Shown: piece by piece, positions 33,593 to 44,149 of the stretch
How the letters are laid out: each line of letters starts with the position of its first letter
Numbering within the stretch: the first letter of the stretch is position 1
From: Ascaphus truei
Lineage: Eukaryota > Chordata > Amphibia > Anura > Ascaphidae
Direction of reading: 5' to 3'
Assembly (NCBI GenBank): GCA_036426205.1
Contig: CM071568.1
Coordinates: forward strand, 117,170,311-117,234,310
DNA length: 64,000 nt
Made by a program: the position numbers and the translations under genes
The notes under the pieces: model-generated
Databases searched by the model: none
Seen by the model: the letters and a program-made list of their open reading frames with translations, nothing else
Told to the model about the DNA's origin: nothing

Positions 33593-34553
33593 AAATGGGT
33601 ACACCTTCCTGGCACCAATCACTATGGCCCTTCCATCCTACATAAAGGACAGTATGGCAGTCTTAAATTCAATGGACAAGATCCAGTGGGAGGAGAATTT
33701 CATTTGGGCAACATTGGATGTAAGCTCCTTGTATACATGCATAGAACATGGCCTGGGGATCAGGGCGGTGTCTCATTTTCTGTAACCAACAACCAAAACA
33801 CGCTACAGCATGCAGCAGAGTTTGTGTGTGTGATAAGCATTTTGTTTATTCTACAACATAACTACTTCCTGTTTGAGGGCGAATACTTTATTCAAGCCAA
33901 TGGAACAGCTATGGGTACCCGTTTTGCCCCCAACTATGCGGGGATATTTATGGGGAAATGGGAGATAGGTTCGTGTGGATAAGACGAGTTTAGCCAATAC
34001 TTGGTTACTATGGCAGGTATATAGACGACATTCTAATTATTGGTTCGGAACTAAAGATTACGATAAATTCATTGCATTCTAAACAAAAATGATAGAAATA
34101 TTGTTCTTAGTGGAGAGATTGACTCTGTAGAAATTAATTTTCTGGACCTTAACCTAAAAGCAGTTGGCAACCGTATAGTTACCAAAACCTTTTTTAAGAA
34201 GGTGGATGCTAACTCCTATCTAGACTCCAGTAGTAATCACTCTATGAATTGGCTCAATAATATACCATATGGGCAATTTTTGCGGGTGAAACGAAATTGT
34301 TCAGAACCCAAGGATTTTACTGAACAATCTAATATCCTAAAACAGCGCTTTTTAGATAAGGGCTATGATAAAGATTTAATACAGAAATCCTTTGTAAAAA
34401 GTGAAAATAGAGCAAGACACACATTACTAGCACCAAACAGGAAAGTGAGATCCGATAAAAATGAGACAACGCCTATGTTTATAACGGGCTTTTGTAAACA
34501 GGAATCCAAAATTAGACATTTGGTGAATAACGCTAGGTGGGGGAGGTCTTACA

Positions 34554-35174
34554 ATGTTGTGTGCGCGCGGGGATTTGGGTAAAACACTCAAGGACAAACC
34601 AAAGGTTGTTTTTAGGAAGGCCCAAAATTTGAAAAATATTTTGGCGCCCAGTTTTTTAAAGGGATCCAAAGCTCTAAAACAAACACATTTTCTGACAAAA
34701 CCTTTGGGTAATTTTAAATGTGGGAAATGCGTAATGTGCCAATACATGTCTACTGAGAAGGTCTTTGTGAATCAACAAACAGGGTCAGAATACAGAATTA
34801 AAGATTTTATCACATGCCAAACAAATTTTATAGTTTACATTATCACATGTCCTTGTAACAAATGTTATGTTGGAAAAACTATAAGACCACTTAAGGTGCG
34901 AATTGGGGAACATGTTAACGGTATTAGGAATGCCAAACGCAATGTGGATAATGGCAAAAAAGTGCATAATTTGTCCCTGCACTTTTTGCACTACCACAAT
35001 GGGTTAACTGAAGGCCTAAGCTTTAGAGGTTTGGAGGTAGTCCAAAAAGATATTAGAAAAGGGAATAGAGATCTAAAGTTACTCCAACGCGAACAATTTT
35101 GGATATATACACTTAAGAGTAAAATACCTGACGGTCTGAATGAAATGATAGAGCTAAACCCCTTTCTTAGATAG
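34554..35174 (+). pseudogene. Penelope GIY-YIG endonuclease region, 206 open codons
   Basis: An uninterrupted frame covers the RT-nuclease linker, the Cys-containing FKCGKCVMCQYMS segment, and the GIY-YIG domain (YIITCPCNKCYVGKTIRPLK, RIGEHVNGIRNAKRN, LHFLHYHNGL). Its end, SKIPDGLNEMIELNPFL, is the usual C-terminus. Compared with the inverted copy at 33104-33358, which has a shift inside the domain, this is the better preserved one. It makes no complete protein because the upstream RT is broken. Confidence 0.85.
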
Positions 35175-35647
35175 CTATATGAATCCTAATTTTATAACCA
35201 ACAAGCAAAACATGAGTTTTAGGTTGAACAGTTTCTAAATTTTAGTTGGTAACTTTTAAGTAATTTTTAACAGGTGTAAGAGGATATAGATATTTTATAT
35301 TTTATATATAAATTGTATAATTAATTTTCATAGCAAGCAGAGTAAGTGGTAATAGATTGGCCATTTAAATTATGCTGACTAACAGGTGATTGATTCTAGG
35401 ATCTAAGTATAAGCAAAGGAACATTTTAAGGAACTTTTATAGTAATTTGATATAATGTTTTAAGGGATTTTTAAAAGTTGTGAGATAGGGAGTTTTTAAT
35501 TTTTAAAATTTAATGTATATGTTATTATAAGAATTGTTTATATGTATGTCATGTTGAAAGTGTATTTGTAGTCACAGGATCACTAATTATTCATTGCGAC
35601 CAGCATGCACAAGTGTAATGGATTTAGCACGATTAGGGGGGTGGTGG

Positions 35648-35660
35648 CCTATATAAGGCA
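35648..35660 (+). promoter_or_regulatory. TATA-like box upstream of the ribozyme-like motif
   Basis: CCTATATAAGGCA lies about 30 bases upstream of the hammerhead-like core, in the module that Penelope elements carry as a pseudo-LTR. The inverted copy has the same word on the - strand (about 32524-32536). A promoter role is inferred from family knowledge. Confidence 0.45.
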
Positions 35661-35680
35661 GCCCCCTGAGATGTTTAATA

Positions 35681-35720
35681 CCTCCTGACGAAGCGCAAGA
35701 TCGCGCGAAACGCGTTGAGG
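35681..35720 (+). ncRNA. Hammerhead-ribozyme-like motif in Penelope 3' module
   Basis: Visible parts in order: CCTC (35681-35684), core CTGACGA (35685-35691), an unpaired A, stem II GCGC-AAGATC-GCGC (35693-35706), core GAAA (35707-35710), CGCGTT, then GAGG (35717-35720) pairing with CCTC as stem I. ACGCGT is self-complementary and could give stem III only as a dimer, as described for Penelope hammerheads. The extra A after CTGACGA departs from the consensus, so activity is uncertain. Confidence 0.5.
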
Positions 35721-35811
35721 GGTTGCTTAGAATATAGGGTACACACTCGGTCTTGGTGAGTGGTACCCTTAGCCTACAGGGGTCTTAATCCAGTCGGAGC
35801 TAGCACTTCCC

Positions 35812-36535
35812 GGGACAGGACAGGCTTTTGGGTTCTTCGGTACAATGCCTCCATCCTTGCAGGGATCTGCCAGAGGCAGAGAGTAGCCCCTACAGGACCC
35901 CCTTCCAGTAATTCACACGCAGGGAAGGGGTTAGTAACCCTGCTCCAAAACTGGGCAGGTTTTAATGAAGGACAGGCATCACACCATACTACATGTAACC
36001 CATTAACACCCCTCCCCCGCCCCCTCTCCCCCAGGCATGATACTCCCAACTGCCATTAGGCCTGCACCTGGATATGGCAACAAATGAACCAGCAGCCTGA
36101 CGGACTCACAAGCTGGCCCATGTGAGAGGACTTTATCCCTAACACTGCCTGTACCTTACCAGGACATACATGCTAGGGCCAGGAAACACATAGCATGGGG
36201 CACTAGGCTACACTTTGCATAAAGACTATTTAGTTAAAGTAAAAGTGGAATTATTGAAAATATGATACAAAGGGTTAAGATAGTTTTTGTTTTTAAGTTT
36301 GCCAGGACAGCACTGGTGAAACAAATAGGTACATAGATTCCAATTAAAGCGAATTAATGATATCTCAAGTATTTTCTGAGACTGTTACATGCTCTGATAG
36401 TTTTGCCAATAAAATGAAAACCGCACAAATATCAATACATGTTTATTACTTGAATGTACAGATGCAACCTTTCCTTATGGCCCAGCGTCCATGGAAAATC
36501 CTTGAGCATCTCGCAGACACTCCACTGGAAAGTCC
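35812..36535 (+). other. ZNF236 intron, no feature recognised
   Basis: The sequence directly after the Penelope copy is moderately GC-rich to about 36060, then AT-rich. I recognise no element or exon. At 36536-36640 there is half of the hairpin repeat seen at 63818-63925 (gcccattggattaacag...gaatgggact). Confidence 0.5.
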
Positions 36536-36702
36536 ATAGCAGGCCATAATGGCCCATTGGATTAACAGAGAGGGGTCCCTGCGTCTGAATGGGACTCGCG
36601 CTGTGTAAGTCTACAGGGCTGCATCTGTCAGTAAGAGACATGCATTAAGAGTGAGCCTGAATCAGTCACTCTACCTGCGCTCCTCTTACAGGCTATTGTG
36701 CA

Positions 36703-36931
36703 GCTTTTATTTTAATAACACAGTATTGTGGGTGCTGTTATCCCAGTCATGTTTAAATTCTCCCGTGTCATGGCCCATGTGACCGGGAGATTTAAACAAA
36801 GCAGGGGGATACTGGCACCCGATAACAGGGCCTGTAACTCGGGAAGCAGTGGGTACCCGAGGCTGAAATGAATGCGGTTCAACTCCATATACCCTCTTCA
36901 ACAAGACTGTGTTATTAAAATAAAATAAAAG
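36703..36931. mobile_element. MITE with TTTTAATAACACAGT inverted ends
   Basis: Left agcttttattttaataacac and right gtgttattaaaataaa...agcagct are inverted. Inner words GTGGGTGCTGTTATC, GGGAGATTTAAACA and GGCACCCGATAACAGG form more pairs. No coding. Target duplication not determined. Confidence 0.65.
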
Positions 36932-36969
36932 CAGCTAGCCGCTAAGGAAATGGGTTAAGACAGAGTACC

Positions 36970-37165
36970 AGGTTTATTGGGGGTAGAAGGGGTGGGTGAA
37001 GGGGGTAGTTGCCTCAGGGTGGGTGGTTGGGCCTACCGGGAATGTTGCAGGAGGTGTTGACCCCTTCACTAGCATAGCAGTGGTAAGTGTTATGGTAATG
37101 AAAGGGGTGGCCCAACCACCCACCCTGGGGCAACCACCCCCTTCACCCACCCTCCCTGCCCCCAA
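36970..37165. repeat. Inverted repeat of GGGTGGTTG / CAACCACCC words
   Basis: tgggtgaagggggtagttgc (about 36993) pairs with gcaaccacccccttcaccca (about 37131). The spacer contains gttgaccccttcactagc and further G/C-asymmetric words. Looks like a MITE core. Confidence 0.6.
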
Positions 37166-37489
37166 GAACCATTACAATACAATACAAACCCCAATATAAT
37201 ACATTGAACATTGAATAACCTCCCCCTTCTCTTCCGCTCCCACCCCCCAACACATACAGTACAATAATGGGCAACATCCATACTATCCATACCTGGATAA
37301 TAGCATATTTGCCCATTGAAAAATAAAACCTAACCAGAACATGACCCGGCCAGCATATAGTAAATTAAAGTTGTACGTACCCCTGCCAGGTTGAAGGCCG
37401 TCCTTGTCCCCATTGTCTTCCTCTTCAGTGGGCACCGAGAGTAAATTAAAAAAATGAACTAATGGCCACTAACCCCTTAATCACCATAG

Positions 37490-37895
37490 CGTAGGGGTGC
37501 GCACAGTTTCTCTCATACGCCCCTGTCTCCTCTCTCCTCTGGCTTGCGCCCCTTCCCCCCCTGCATGGCTGTGGCATCAAATGATATTGCGGGGTCATGT
37601 GATGTCACGTTGCAAAGTTTCTCTCATGCGCCCCTGTCTCCTCTCTCCTCCGACTTGTGCCCCCTTCCCCCCTGGGTGGCTGTGGCATCAAATGACGTTG
37701 CGGGGTCATGTGATGTCACGTTGCCATGGAGACGTGTCGCTGGAACTCCAGGTAAGTGAAAGTTAAAGGCCTCGTGCTATCCCCGGAATTAATTTTAAAT
37801 GCCTTTGGGGAAGTGCGGGGCCTCTGTAAAAGCCACGCGCCACCCCAGAAAATCTCAGGGGGCACGTCCACCACTTTGCGCACCCCAGCCTTAGC
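37490..37895. repeat. Repeat with an internal 110-bp tandem duplication
   Basis: The unit tttctctcat.cgcccctgtctcctctctcctc...catcaaatgatattgcggggtcatgtgatgtcacgttgc occurs twice in tandem (about 37507-37616 and 37617-37724). The whole block starts GGGGTGCGCACAG and ends GCGCACCCCAG, inverted ends shared with 22640-22920. Confidence 0.75.
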
Positions 37896-37999
37896 GGTTA
37901 TTAACCACTATGGTAATTAAGGGGTTATCCCCCTCCTGCTACCCACCCAGGAGACCATCCTCCCTGGGATAAACTACCTCCACCCCCAATAAACCAATT

Positions 38000-38410
38000 G
38001 ATTGGCACAATGGTACACCATGCCCATATTATGAGCATGGTTTGCCACTATGGCAATGAATGGGCAAGCTACAAATAAAAAAACAAGCACTGAATAAAAC
38101 ACATTACATTTCAATGAAAAAAAAAAAAAAGCGTGTGTGCCGAACACGGACACTTTCAGTGAAACTTCTTTGACTTGTCACTTTTGTCACAGAAATTGTA
38201 TTTGTGATGATGTTTTTCATAAAATATCTAAACACAATTTCAGTGACAAACCACAAAGATGTTTGACACATCCTGTGTTAGCTATTTGCACTTGTATATT
38301 TATAACCTGTGTTAGCTATTTGCACTTGTACTGTATATTTATACAAACTGATTGCACAGTGGTACACCATACCCATAATATGAGTATGGTTTGCCACTAT
38401 GGCAATGCTA
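38000..38410. repeat. Direct repeat pair of a 'gtacaccat...ggtttgccactatggcaatg' unit
   Basis: A unit of about 65 bases occurs near 38001-38066 and 38343-38407 with few differences. Each contains a small hairpin (CATGCCCATATTATGAGCATG or CATACCCATAATATGAGTATG). Between them, tgttagctatttgcacttgta is also tandemly doubled near 38276-38330. Confidence 0.65.
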
Positions 38411-39880
38411 ATTTTTATTTTGGTCCTTTACCAATTCCACGGACAGTATGCACCCAGTTTTTTTTTCTTTATTTTGTCCATTAGTGAGTGCCCTGTTTTC
38501 TGTTTCTATACATCTATACATGTATTCATCTATACAGACAATATGGTGTCTCTGTTGTTATGACTTAAAATCTTCCCATCTTCAGTTCAGAACAACTTTA
38601 GTTTCTGCAAACATTAGTATGGAATTCTAAATAGTGTTTGCATAACCTATGTTAAGTTTAGAAAGAACTGCATATGTTCAAGGTTTTATAAATAAATTAA
38701 TATGCTGCTGCTGTATCTCATTTGCTGTACTGCATTATGTTCAAGTTGCTTTTCAGGTAACTGTTTGGATATTGTTTTTATAAAATAATTAGATATATTC
38801 TAGAAAAACAGTGACTAAACATTAATTAATTGCTCAACGTGTCCGTTAAAATAAGTTGCAATGAGCGGTTAATTGGCGCAGCTTGCTAGGTTCAATTTCT
38901 AGTAAACCTTCTTAAATGGAATCCTAGTCTCTGACCTGTTGACGACATTAGCACTAATTCAAAGAGGCTTCTGGGTAGGAACACTTAATCAAGTTGACAT
39001 TTTATCTAGTATCTAGGAAATATAATTTGTGGCTGCAGAAATATTTTTAGGACAGTATACGTTTGCAAACACCACCTGGTGCTCATACACTGAGTAAACA
39101 ATAGGCAATCTAACAAGCTATATTTTCTACATCTATCTTGTGTTGTATAGTGTATGTCTAAATCTGATGGCATATGGAATCCTATGGCACATTTTGCATT
39201 AAAACCTTAAACTAAGATATCTGACACCATAAAATAAATATATATTTAAAAGTTTTTAGCTGATTTATAGGAAAATAATACCCAACCATTTTTATAAGCA
39301 TTTCCTAAAATCCCATCTGTCTTATCTTTCTAATGCATGTCCACTGAGCAGCCATTGATTGCTTCTTTGAAAATGTGAGGCTTTAAACATAAATTAACTT
39401 GGGGCCATGTTTCACTCTCTGCAGGCTCAGACAAGCTAATGCTGATTCAGAGAATGTAAATACATTTTAATGCCATTATAGCATGAGCAATTGGTAATGG
39501 TATGTGAAAGACAACGGAATATGAAATGGATATCCGGCAATATTGTTAGAGTTTCCGTACAGACTATATTCCACGGTTCTTTTATGGAACAGGGAACTCT
39601 GCAATATACTGTAGTTGCTTACAATTCTTCACCCCCCCCCCTTTTTTTTGCATAACCAACTCCAACTTACATTTTTAGGATCTAAACTCTTGTTAGAGAC
39701 ACGTAAATGGTCCGAGATGGAATAAGGTTGGGTTTAGCAGATCATTTAGAGATTAATTGTTACTACAGAATTTCCTGAAAATCAGATTGAAAACCAGCTA
39801 TAAAATGGGAGTTTGAAATTTTCTGTACATTTAGTTTTTCTCACATCTAACAAAAAAAATGGTTCCAGATTTGTATGCCT
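38411..39880 (+). other. ZNF236 intron, AT-rich, no feature recognised
   Basis: About 1.5 kb without a recognised repeat, exon or RNA gene. It is the longest apparently unique stretch in the big intron. At 39890 a repeat start (CAGGGATGGGCAATTATTTT) resembling a hAT MITE left end begins. Confidence 0.55.
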
Positions 39881-40059
39881 CTAAATCAGGGATGGGCAAT
39901 TATTTTAGCTGGAGGGCCACTTGACGAGCTTTATTAAGCTTTGCGGTCCAGATACTGAATGTAGAATCTACATTGTTTGTGGCCGTGATGCTTACAAAAG
40001 CTCCCATCCTCACAAGCTTCTCCCCTACCCTTTCTCTTACACCCCTAACTCTTCTTACT

Positions 40060-40530
40060 CCCCCCTCACTCACATTCTTTCCTCTCTCTCTCCTCCCTCT
40101 CTCCCTTCTCTTCCCTTCTCTCCCTTCTTCTCTCCCTTCTCTTCCCTTCTCCCCCTTCTTCTCTCCTCCTCTCTTCTCCCCTCCTCTCTTCTTCCCCCCT
40201 CCTCTCTCTTCTCCCAACCGCCTCTCTCTTCTCCCCGTTCTCTTCTCTCTTCTCCCCCCTCCTCTTCTCTCTTCTCCCCCCCTCTCTTCTCTCCCCCCTC
40301 CTCTCTTCTTCTCCTCCCGCCTCGTCTTCTGTCTCGCTCGCCCCCCTCGTCTCCTCTTCTCTCCTCTCTACCCCCTTCTCTCTCTTCTTTCCCCCCTCCT
40401 CTTTCTTCTCTCCTCTCTCTTCTCCCTCCCTCCTCTCTCTTCTCTCCTCCCCCCTCTGCTCTCTTCTCTCCTCCCCCCTCTGCTCTCTTCTCCTCCCCTC
40501 CTCACCCTCTCTTCTCCCCTCTTTTATCCT
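40060..40530. repeat. Long polypyrimidine (CTCTTCTCC) tract
   Basis: About 470 bp is almost purely C and T on the + strand, built of CTCTCTTCTCCCC-like units. The serine/proline/leucine frames through it are artefacts. The asymmetric purine/pyrimidine strand could form triplex DNA and slow replication. Confidence 0.92.
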
Positions 40531-40639
40531 TATAATTTTTTGGAAAAGGTGATCCCACCCTCAGTTTGTTTCCCTTCACTGCATCTCTGACACATCCACA
40601 GCTCACTGCCCTATGCGTTTCCATAGTTTTTCCATGATA

Positions 40640-41220
40640 ACCTTCTGGAATCCAAAACAGTCTTTTTTTAAATATCCAATTGGGTTTATATTCACTAATT
40701 CCATGTCTTTTTAAATAAAATTAAGTAATTACGTCAATTAAGTAATTACGAATCCGGTTATGTGCAAAAGTAAGTGAAACCTGGTTTTATCAGCTAAGTT
40801 AAAGGGGATAATTAGAATCCGTTGCTTAAATAATTAGGTAGAACTTCAGGGGTGAGTTTGGGAGGCCACACCTATATAAAGATCAGAAACTTTATGTAAA
40901 GCGGAATGGGCCAACCAAAATTCCTCAAAATCGATGTGAGAAACTGACCAGCAGTTACAGGAAATGCTTAGTTGAAGTCATTGCTGCTCAAGTGAGTGCC
41001 ACCAGGTACTGTATCGAATTGTTCACACATGGATATTGAATGTTGAATTATTTGTGGATAAATAAATGTTGAAAAAGTATCATGTTTTTGTGTCATTTGT
41101 TTGATCAGGTTATCCGTATCTATTATTTGGACTTAGATTAAGATCTAATAACATTTAAGGTTTGAAATATATGAAAATCCTATGGTGTTCCCAAACATTT
41201 TCTCGCATGTACTGTATGTC
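40640..41220 (+). mobile_element. Tc1/mariner-like element remnant, internally deleted
   Basis: The 3' part (cctcaaaatcgatgtgagaaactgaccagcagttacagg...gaagtcattgctgctcaag) resembles the C-terminal transposase and downstream sequence of vertebrate Tc1 elements, and the region ends ttcccaaacattttctcgcatgtactgta, a typical Tc1 right side. The left side (gtgcaaaagtaagtgaaacc) fits the 5' non-coding part. The transposase body is missing. Confidence 0.55.
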
Positions 41221-41968
41221 TGAATCATTAGCAAATGCTAAAAATGATAATGAATACATTACATAATGGATGCCTCTAGAAGACAAGTGAGCATCTCTTT
41301 CACAGTCTTCACTTTTAATGCTGCAGTCCCCACTTTTTTTTGATTTATTTTTTTATTGTACCTTCAGGTACCACCCCAGTTCCCAAGATATTTGAAGTCT
41401 TTTCTGTCAGTATGTGACACAAGAAAATGCATACACAGTATGGCTATGAGGTCACCATTAGAAAGTCACAACGTCATCTCCTGGTGACATTGCATCTTTC
41501 TATTTGCCTCCAGAGTGAGCTTGACCCCACTGACGTAATTTGCCTGATGGACAAAACTAGTCGGATCTCAAGAATCCCTTTAAAGTACAGCCACTGCGTA
41601 TCTGGTCAGAGATACCCACTGGTTCAAGTACAATATAAATAACTAGTATATAATTAGTATGGACTGTTGTTCTATCTAAAGTATGCTGTGGTGGTAAAAC
41701 TATTTGGAAAATTGGGGATATGCAATATGAAGCAGGACAAACAACCAGAGGAGAGGAGGAGCTTAAACAACTTTTGCGTCTTCCTGTTACCTTGTTTGTT
41801 TTAATTCCTATGTATTTTAAAATTGTATTATTCTTTTATCCCAATAATCTTACACCCTTAATATCTTACTTCCTTTAGTTTTGGTTCTAGGTGGGTATAC
41901 GTCGGCTGTCTGATTGTGATCACTTTGGTTTCTAGAGGTTGTATTAATAACGGGTTTCTTTTCATTAG
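41221..41968 (+). other. ZNF236 intron, no feature recognised
   Basis: AT-rich intron. The open frame 41427-41642 + has no recognisable domain and no supporting splice sites. I do not call it. Confidence 0.5.
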
Positions 41969-42097
41969 GGTCAACAGTTTCCTGGCATCCTTTCAGATAA
42001 CAGTCTATCTGCACAAAATGGGACGGGTTCACAGCAGGTGATTCTGGTGAGCCATGCAGCAGATTCCTCCATCAACACAAATGAACTAAACTATCAG
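41969..42097 (+). CDS. ZNF236: ZNF236 exon ([13 protein letters not shown]...)
   Basis: A 129-nt exon (43 codons, phase 0-0) between a tttcattag acceptor and a GTATTG donor. It reads [18 protein letters not shown], then [13 protein letters not shown] and NELNYQ. It matches the ZNF236 segment that precedes the last group of fingers. It follows a 13.3-kb intron that contains the Penelope-like element and several MITEs, and precedes the 9.1-kb intron that carries the lamin-like LTR element. Confidence 0.92.
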
Positions 42098-42689
42098 GTA
42101 TTGAAATCGATGATCTGTAAAATAAAAATAAAAAATAGGACTTCAGTACGCGTAAGATTGTCTACTTATAACTTGTCTTATAATATCTTGTCCTAAGATG
42201 CATAGTTGTCTAGGCTTTGATGCCATTTAATTGACCCTCTCGGGTGTGCTACTCCAGGACCAATGCGGCTACTACAACTTGAGCTGAATCCTAATTTGGA
42301 TAATAAATGTGACATCTTGCACGTTTTTACTAAAAGATTACCGTATAACTAGGCTGTTGCATGCAATAACTTGAGTCACCATATATTATGTAAGTGAAGC
42401 AAGTAACGCTTTGTCATCCTGATTTTTCTTTTTATTTGAAAGTGCATGTTTTTGGTTAAAAAGACATCAAGCAAACGATTAATCTAATTGTAATAGTTCA
42501 GTATACAATGTTAGTGGGGCAATATAGTGCATAAGGATGTCCCTCATTAACTGAGCGTCATATTCAACACTGGTAAATCCTGTCCATCTAAAACTACCAG
42601 TGGCCCATTTTAACTGCTTTTAGCAACAAAAGACAGTACACAATTCCCTCATATCCTATCATGTTGGTTAGCAGACGTGAATTGATGTG

Positions 42690-43159
42690 TGTAAGAGATG
42701 TGTGCAGAGGTATGCAATGGAGGCTGTTTTTAAGGAGAAATTAAAATAAGGCTTTATTGCCTGTTCCTTTTAAACAATACATCAAACAAAAATATACATA
42801 AAACAATAAACACCTATCCCTGTGTAAAGGGTAACTTACTTCCCCAGTCGCTCTCCCCACTTATCACCCCAAAGTCTCAGCGGTACCTAAACACAGTTGG
42901 CCCTTCAGGTAGTTGTCTGCTTGAGGGTCCAGGCATAAAGGTTTGGTCCCTTTTTGTCTTGCTCTCAGACCACAGCCCTCTGTTTCCTTATGTCAGCTCC
43001 CCTTGTGAGCTAAGGAATCTCCTTTCTGTTTCTCAGACCAGGCTTTGTCTAAAACACCTAATCAGCCAGGTGGAGTCTGGTTGATTGCCTGGTTGATAAA
43101 CCAGCGCACTACTGGATTTAGAGGCAGTTTCTCTCCAACAGGGATAAGTCCCTGTTACA
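42690..43159 (-). repeat. 3' LTR of the lamin-like element
   Basis: 470 bp. On the - strand: TGTAACAGGGACTTATCCCT start, CAATAAAGCC polyadenylation signal (complement at about 42751-42760) and CATCTCTTACA end. It lacks roughly 45 bases present in the 5' LTR (a GCAGGAAGGGG-type segment near 50425-50460). Otherwise the two LTRs are close, with scattered substitutions. Confidence 0.9.
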
Positions 43160-43178
43160 TAACTCCCCTGTTTGTGGG
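43160..43178 (-). promoter_or_regulatory. Polypurine tract next to the 3' LTR
   Basis: On the - strand AAACAGGGGAGTTA sits directly before the TGTAAC start of the LTR, in the place where plus-strand priming occurs in LTR elements. Short and interrupted by TT, so only a moderate match. Confidence 0.6.
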
Positions 43179-43179
43179 A

Positions 43180-43641
43180 AGCTCGGGCTTACCACGGCCA
43201 AAGTCCATCCTTCCACTCTCCCTCAAGATATCTCTGTGACTCGAATGAGAGTGGATGGAGTACGAGAACCCTCAGTCCCGCTGGGATTGGCTCCCCTTTC
43301 TCCAGGTTATTAGTGTCTCCTCCAGAAGGTGCTTGAGATCAGCAGTCCTCGGTCGCTCAAGGAGGACTTTTTCCAAGTTCAGTCTTTCTACTGACCGTGT
43401 GGTCATGAGGTTTTCAAAGCGTCAGGCGATTTTCTCTCTCTGTAGGCAGACTGTATGGCACCAGTCGCAGAGCGTTTACACATAGTTTTCTCTCACAATC
43501 TTTTCCATGGACTCCAATTTAGCACCAAATGTCCATTCCTTGTAACCCTTGCTCAGGTCTTGCAAAAGCCTCTGTCAGCTTGCTTCTGAATTCTATCTGA
43601 TGTCCGGAATCTATTTCTACTATTCTAGACTTGTGCCATTT
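43180..43641 (-). pseudogene. Lamin-like rod segment, second part, and element C-terminus
   Basis: Across the L2 insertion the - strand resumes MKWHKSRIVEIDSGHQIEFR, SKLTEAFARPEQGLQ, matching lamin [29 protein letters not shown]. About 45-50 lamin residues between the two parts are absent, a loss that predates the L2 insertion. The rest, in shifted frames (SVERLNLEKVLLERPRTADL, LKHLLEETLITWRKG), stays coiled-coil-like to near the purine tract, then GRGKPELPTNRGVM. I do not recognise this final part. Confidence 0.72.
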
Positions 43642-44149
43642 CATGGTATTGTATTGTATGTCTTTATTTATATAGCGCCATTAATGTACATAGCGCTTCA
43701 CAGTAGTAATACATGTGGTAATCAAATAAATAACAGATAATATAAATAACAGATCATGGGAATAAGTGCTTTAGACATAAAAGTAACATTTCGGAAGAGG
43801 AGTCCCTGCCCGGAGGAGCTTACAGTCTAATTGGTAGGTAGAACGTACAGAGACAGTAGGAGGGAGTTCTGGTAAGTGCGTCTGCAGGGGGCCAAGCTTT
43901 ATGTATCGTGTTCAGAATATCCACAGTGCTATTTATTGCTTCTTTAAGCAAGTGTGTCTTAAGGTGAGTCTTAAAGGTGGATAGAGAGGGTTCTAGTCGG
44001 GTACTGAGGGGAAGGGCATTCCAGAGGTGTGGGGCAGTCAGTGAAAAGGGTTTAAGGCGGGAGAGGGCTTTAGATACAAAGGGGGTAGAAAGAAGACATC
44101 CTTGAGAAGAACGCAAAAGTCTGGATGGTGCATAACGAGAAATTAGGGA

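Larger units (their letters stand above)
33593..35811 (+). mobile_element. Penelope-like element, + strand copy (RT and GIY-YIG nuclease)
   Basis: Encodes a decayed Penelope RT: SYIKDSMAVLNSMDKIQWEE, then ATLDVSSLYTCIEHGLGIRA, YFIQANGTAMGTRFAPNYAG and FLDLNLKAVGNRIVTKTFFKK. It is followed by a nearly open 206-codon frame (34554-35174) with IVYIITCPCNKCYVGKTIRP of the GIY-YIG endonuclease. The RT-MGT-FAPNYA string and C-terminal GIY-YIG identify the Penelope group, which integrates with a telomerase-related RT. Frameshifts occur near 33785, 33985, 34080 and 34560. The 5' part of RT is missing, replaced by the inverted copy. 3' sequence continues to about 35811. Confidence 0.9.

Noticed and set aside
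39921..40590. Two long + strand open frames of about 205 codons rich in Ser, Pro, Leu
   Set aside because: They are translations of the polypyrimidine tract, which has no stops in any C/T-only frame. Not genes.
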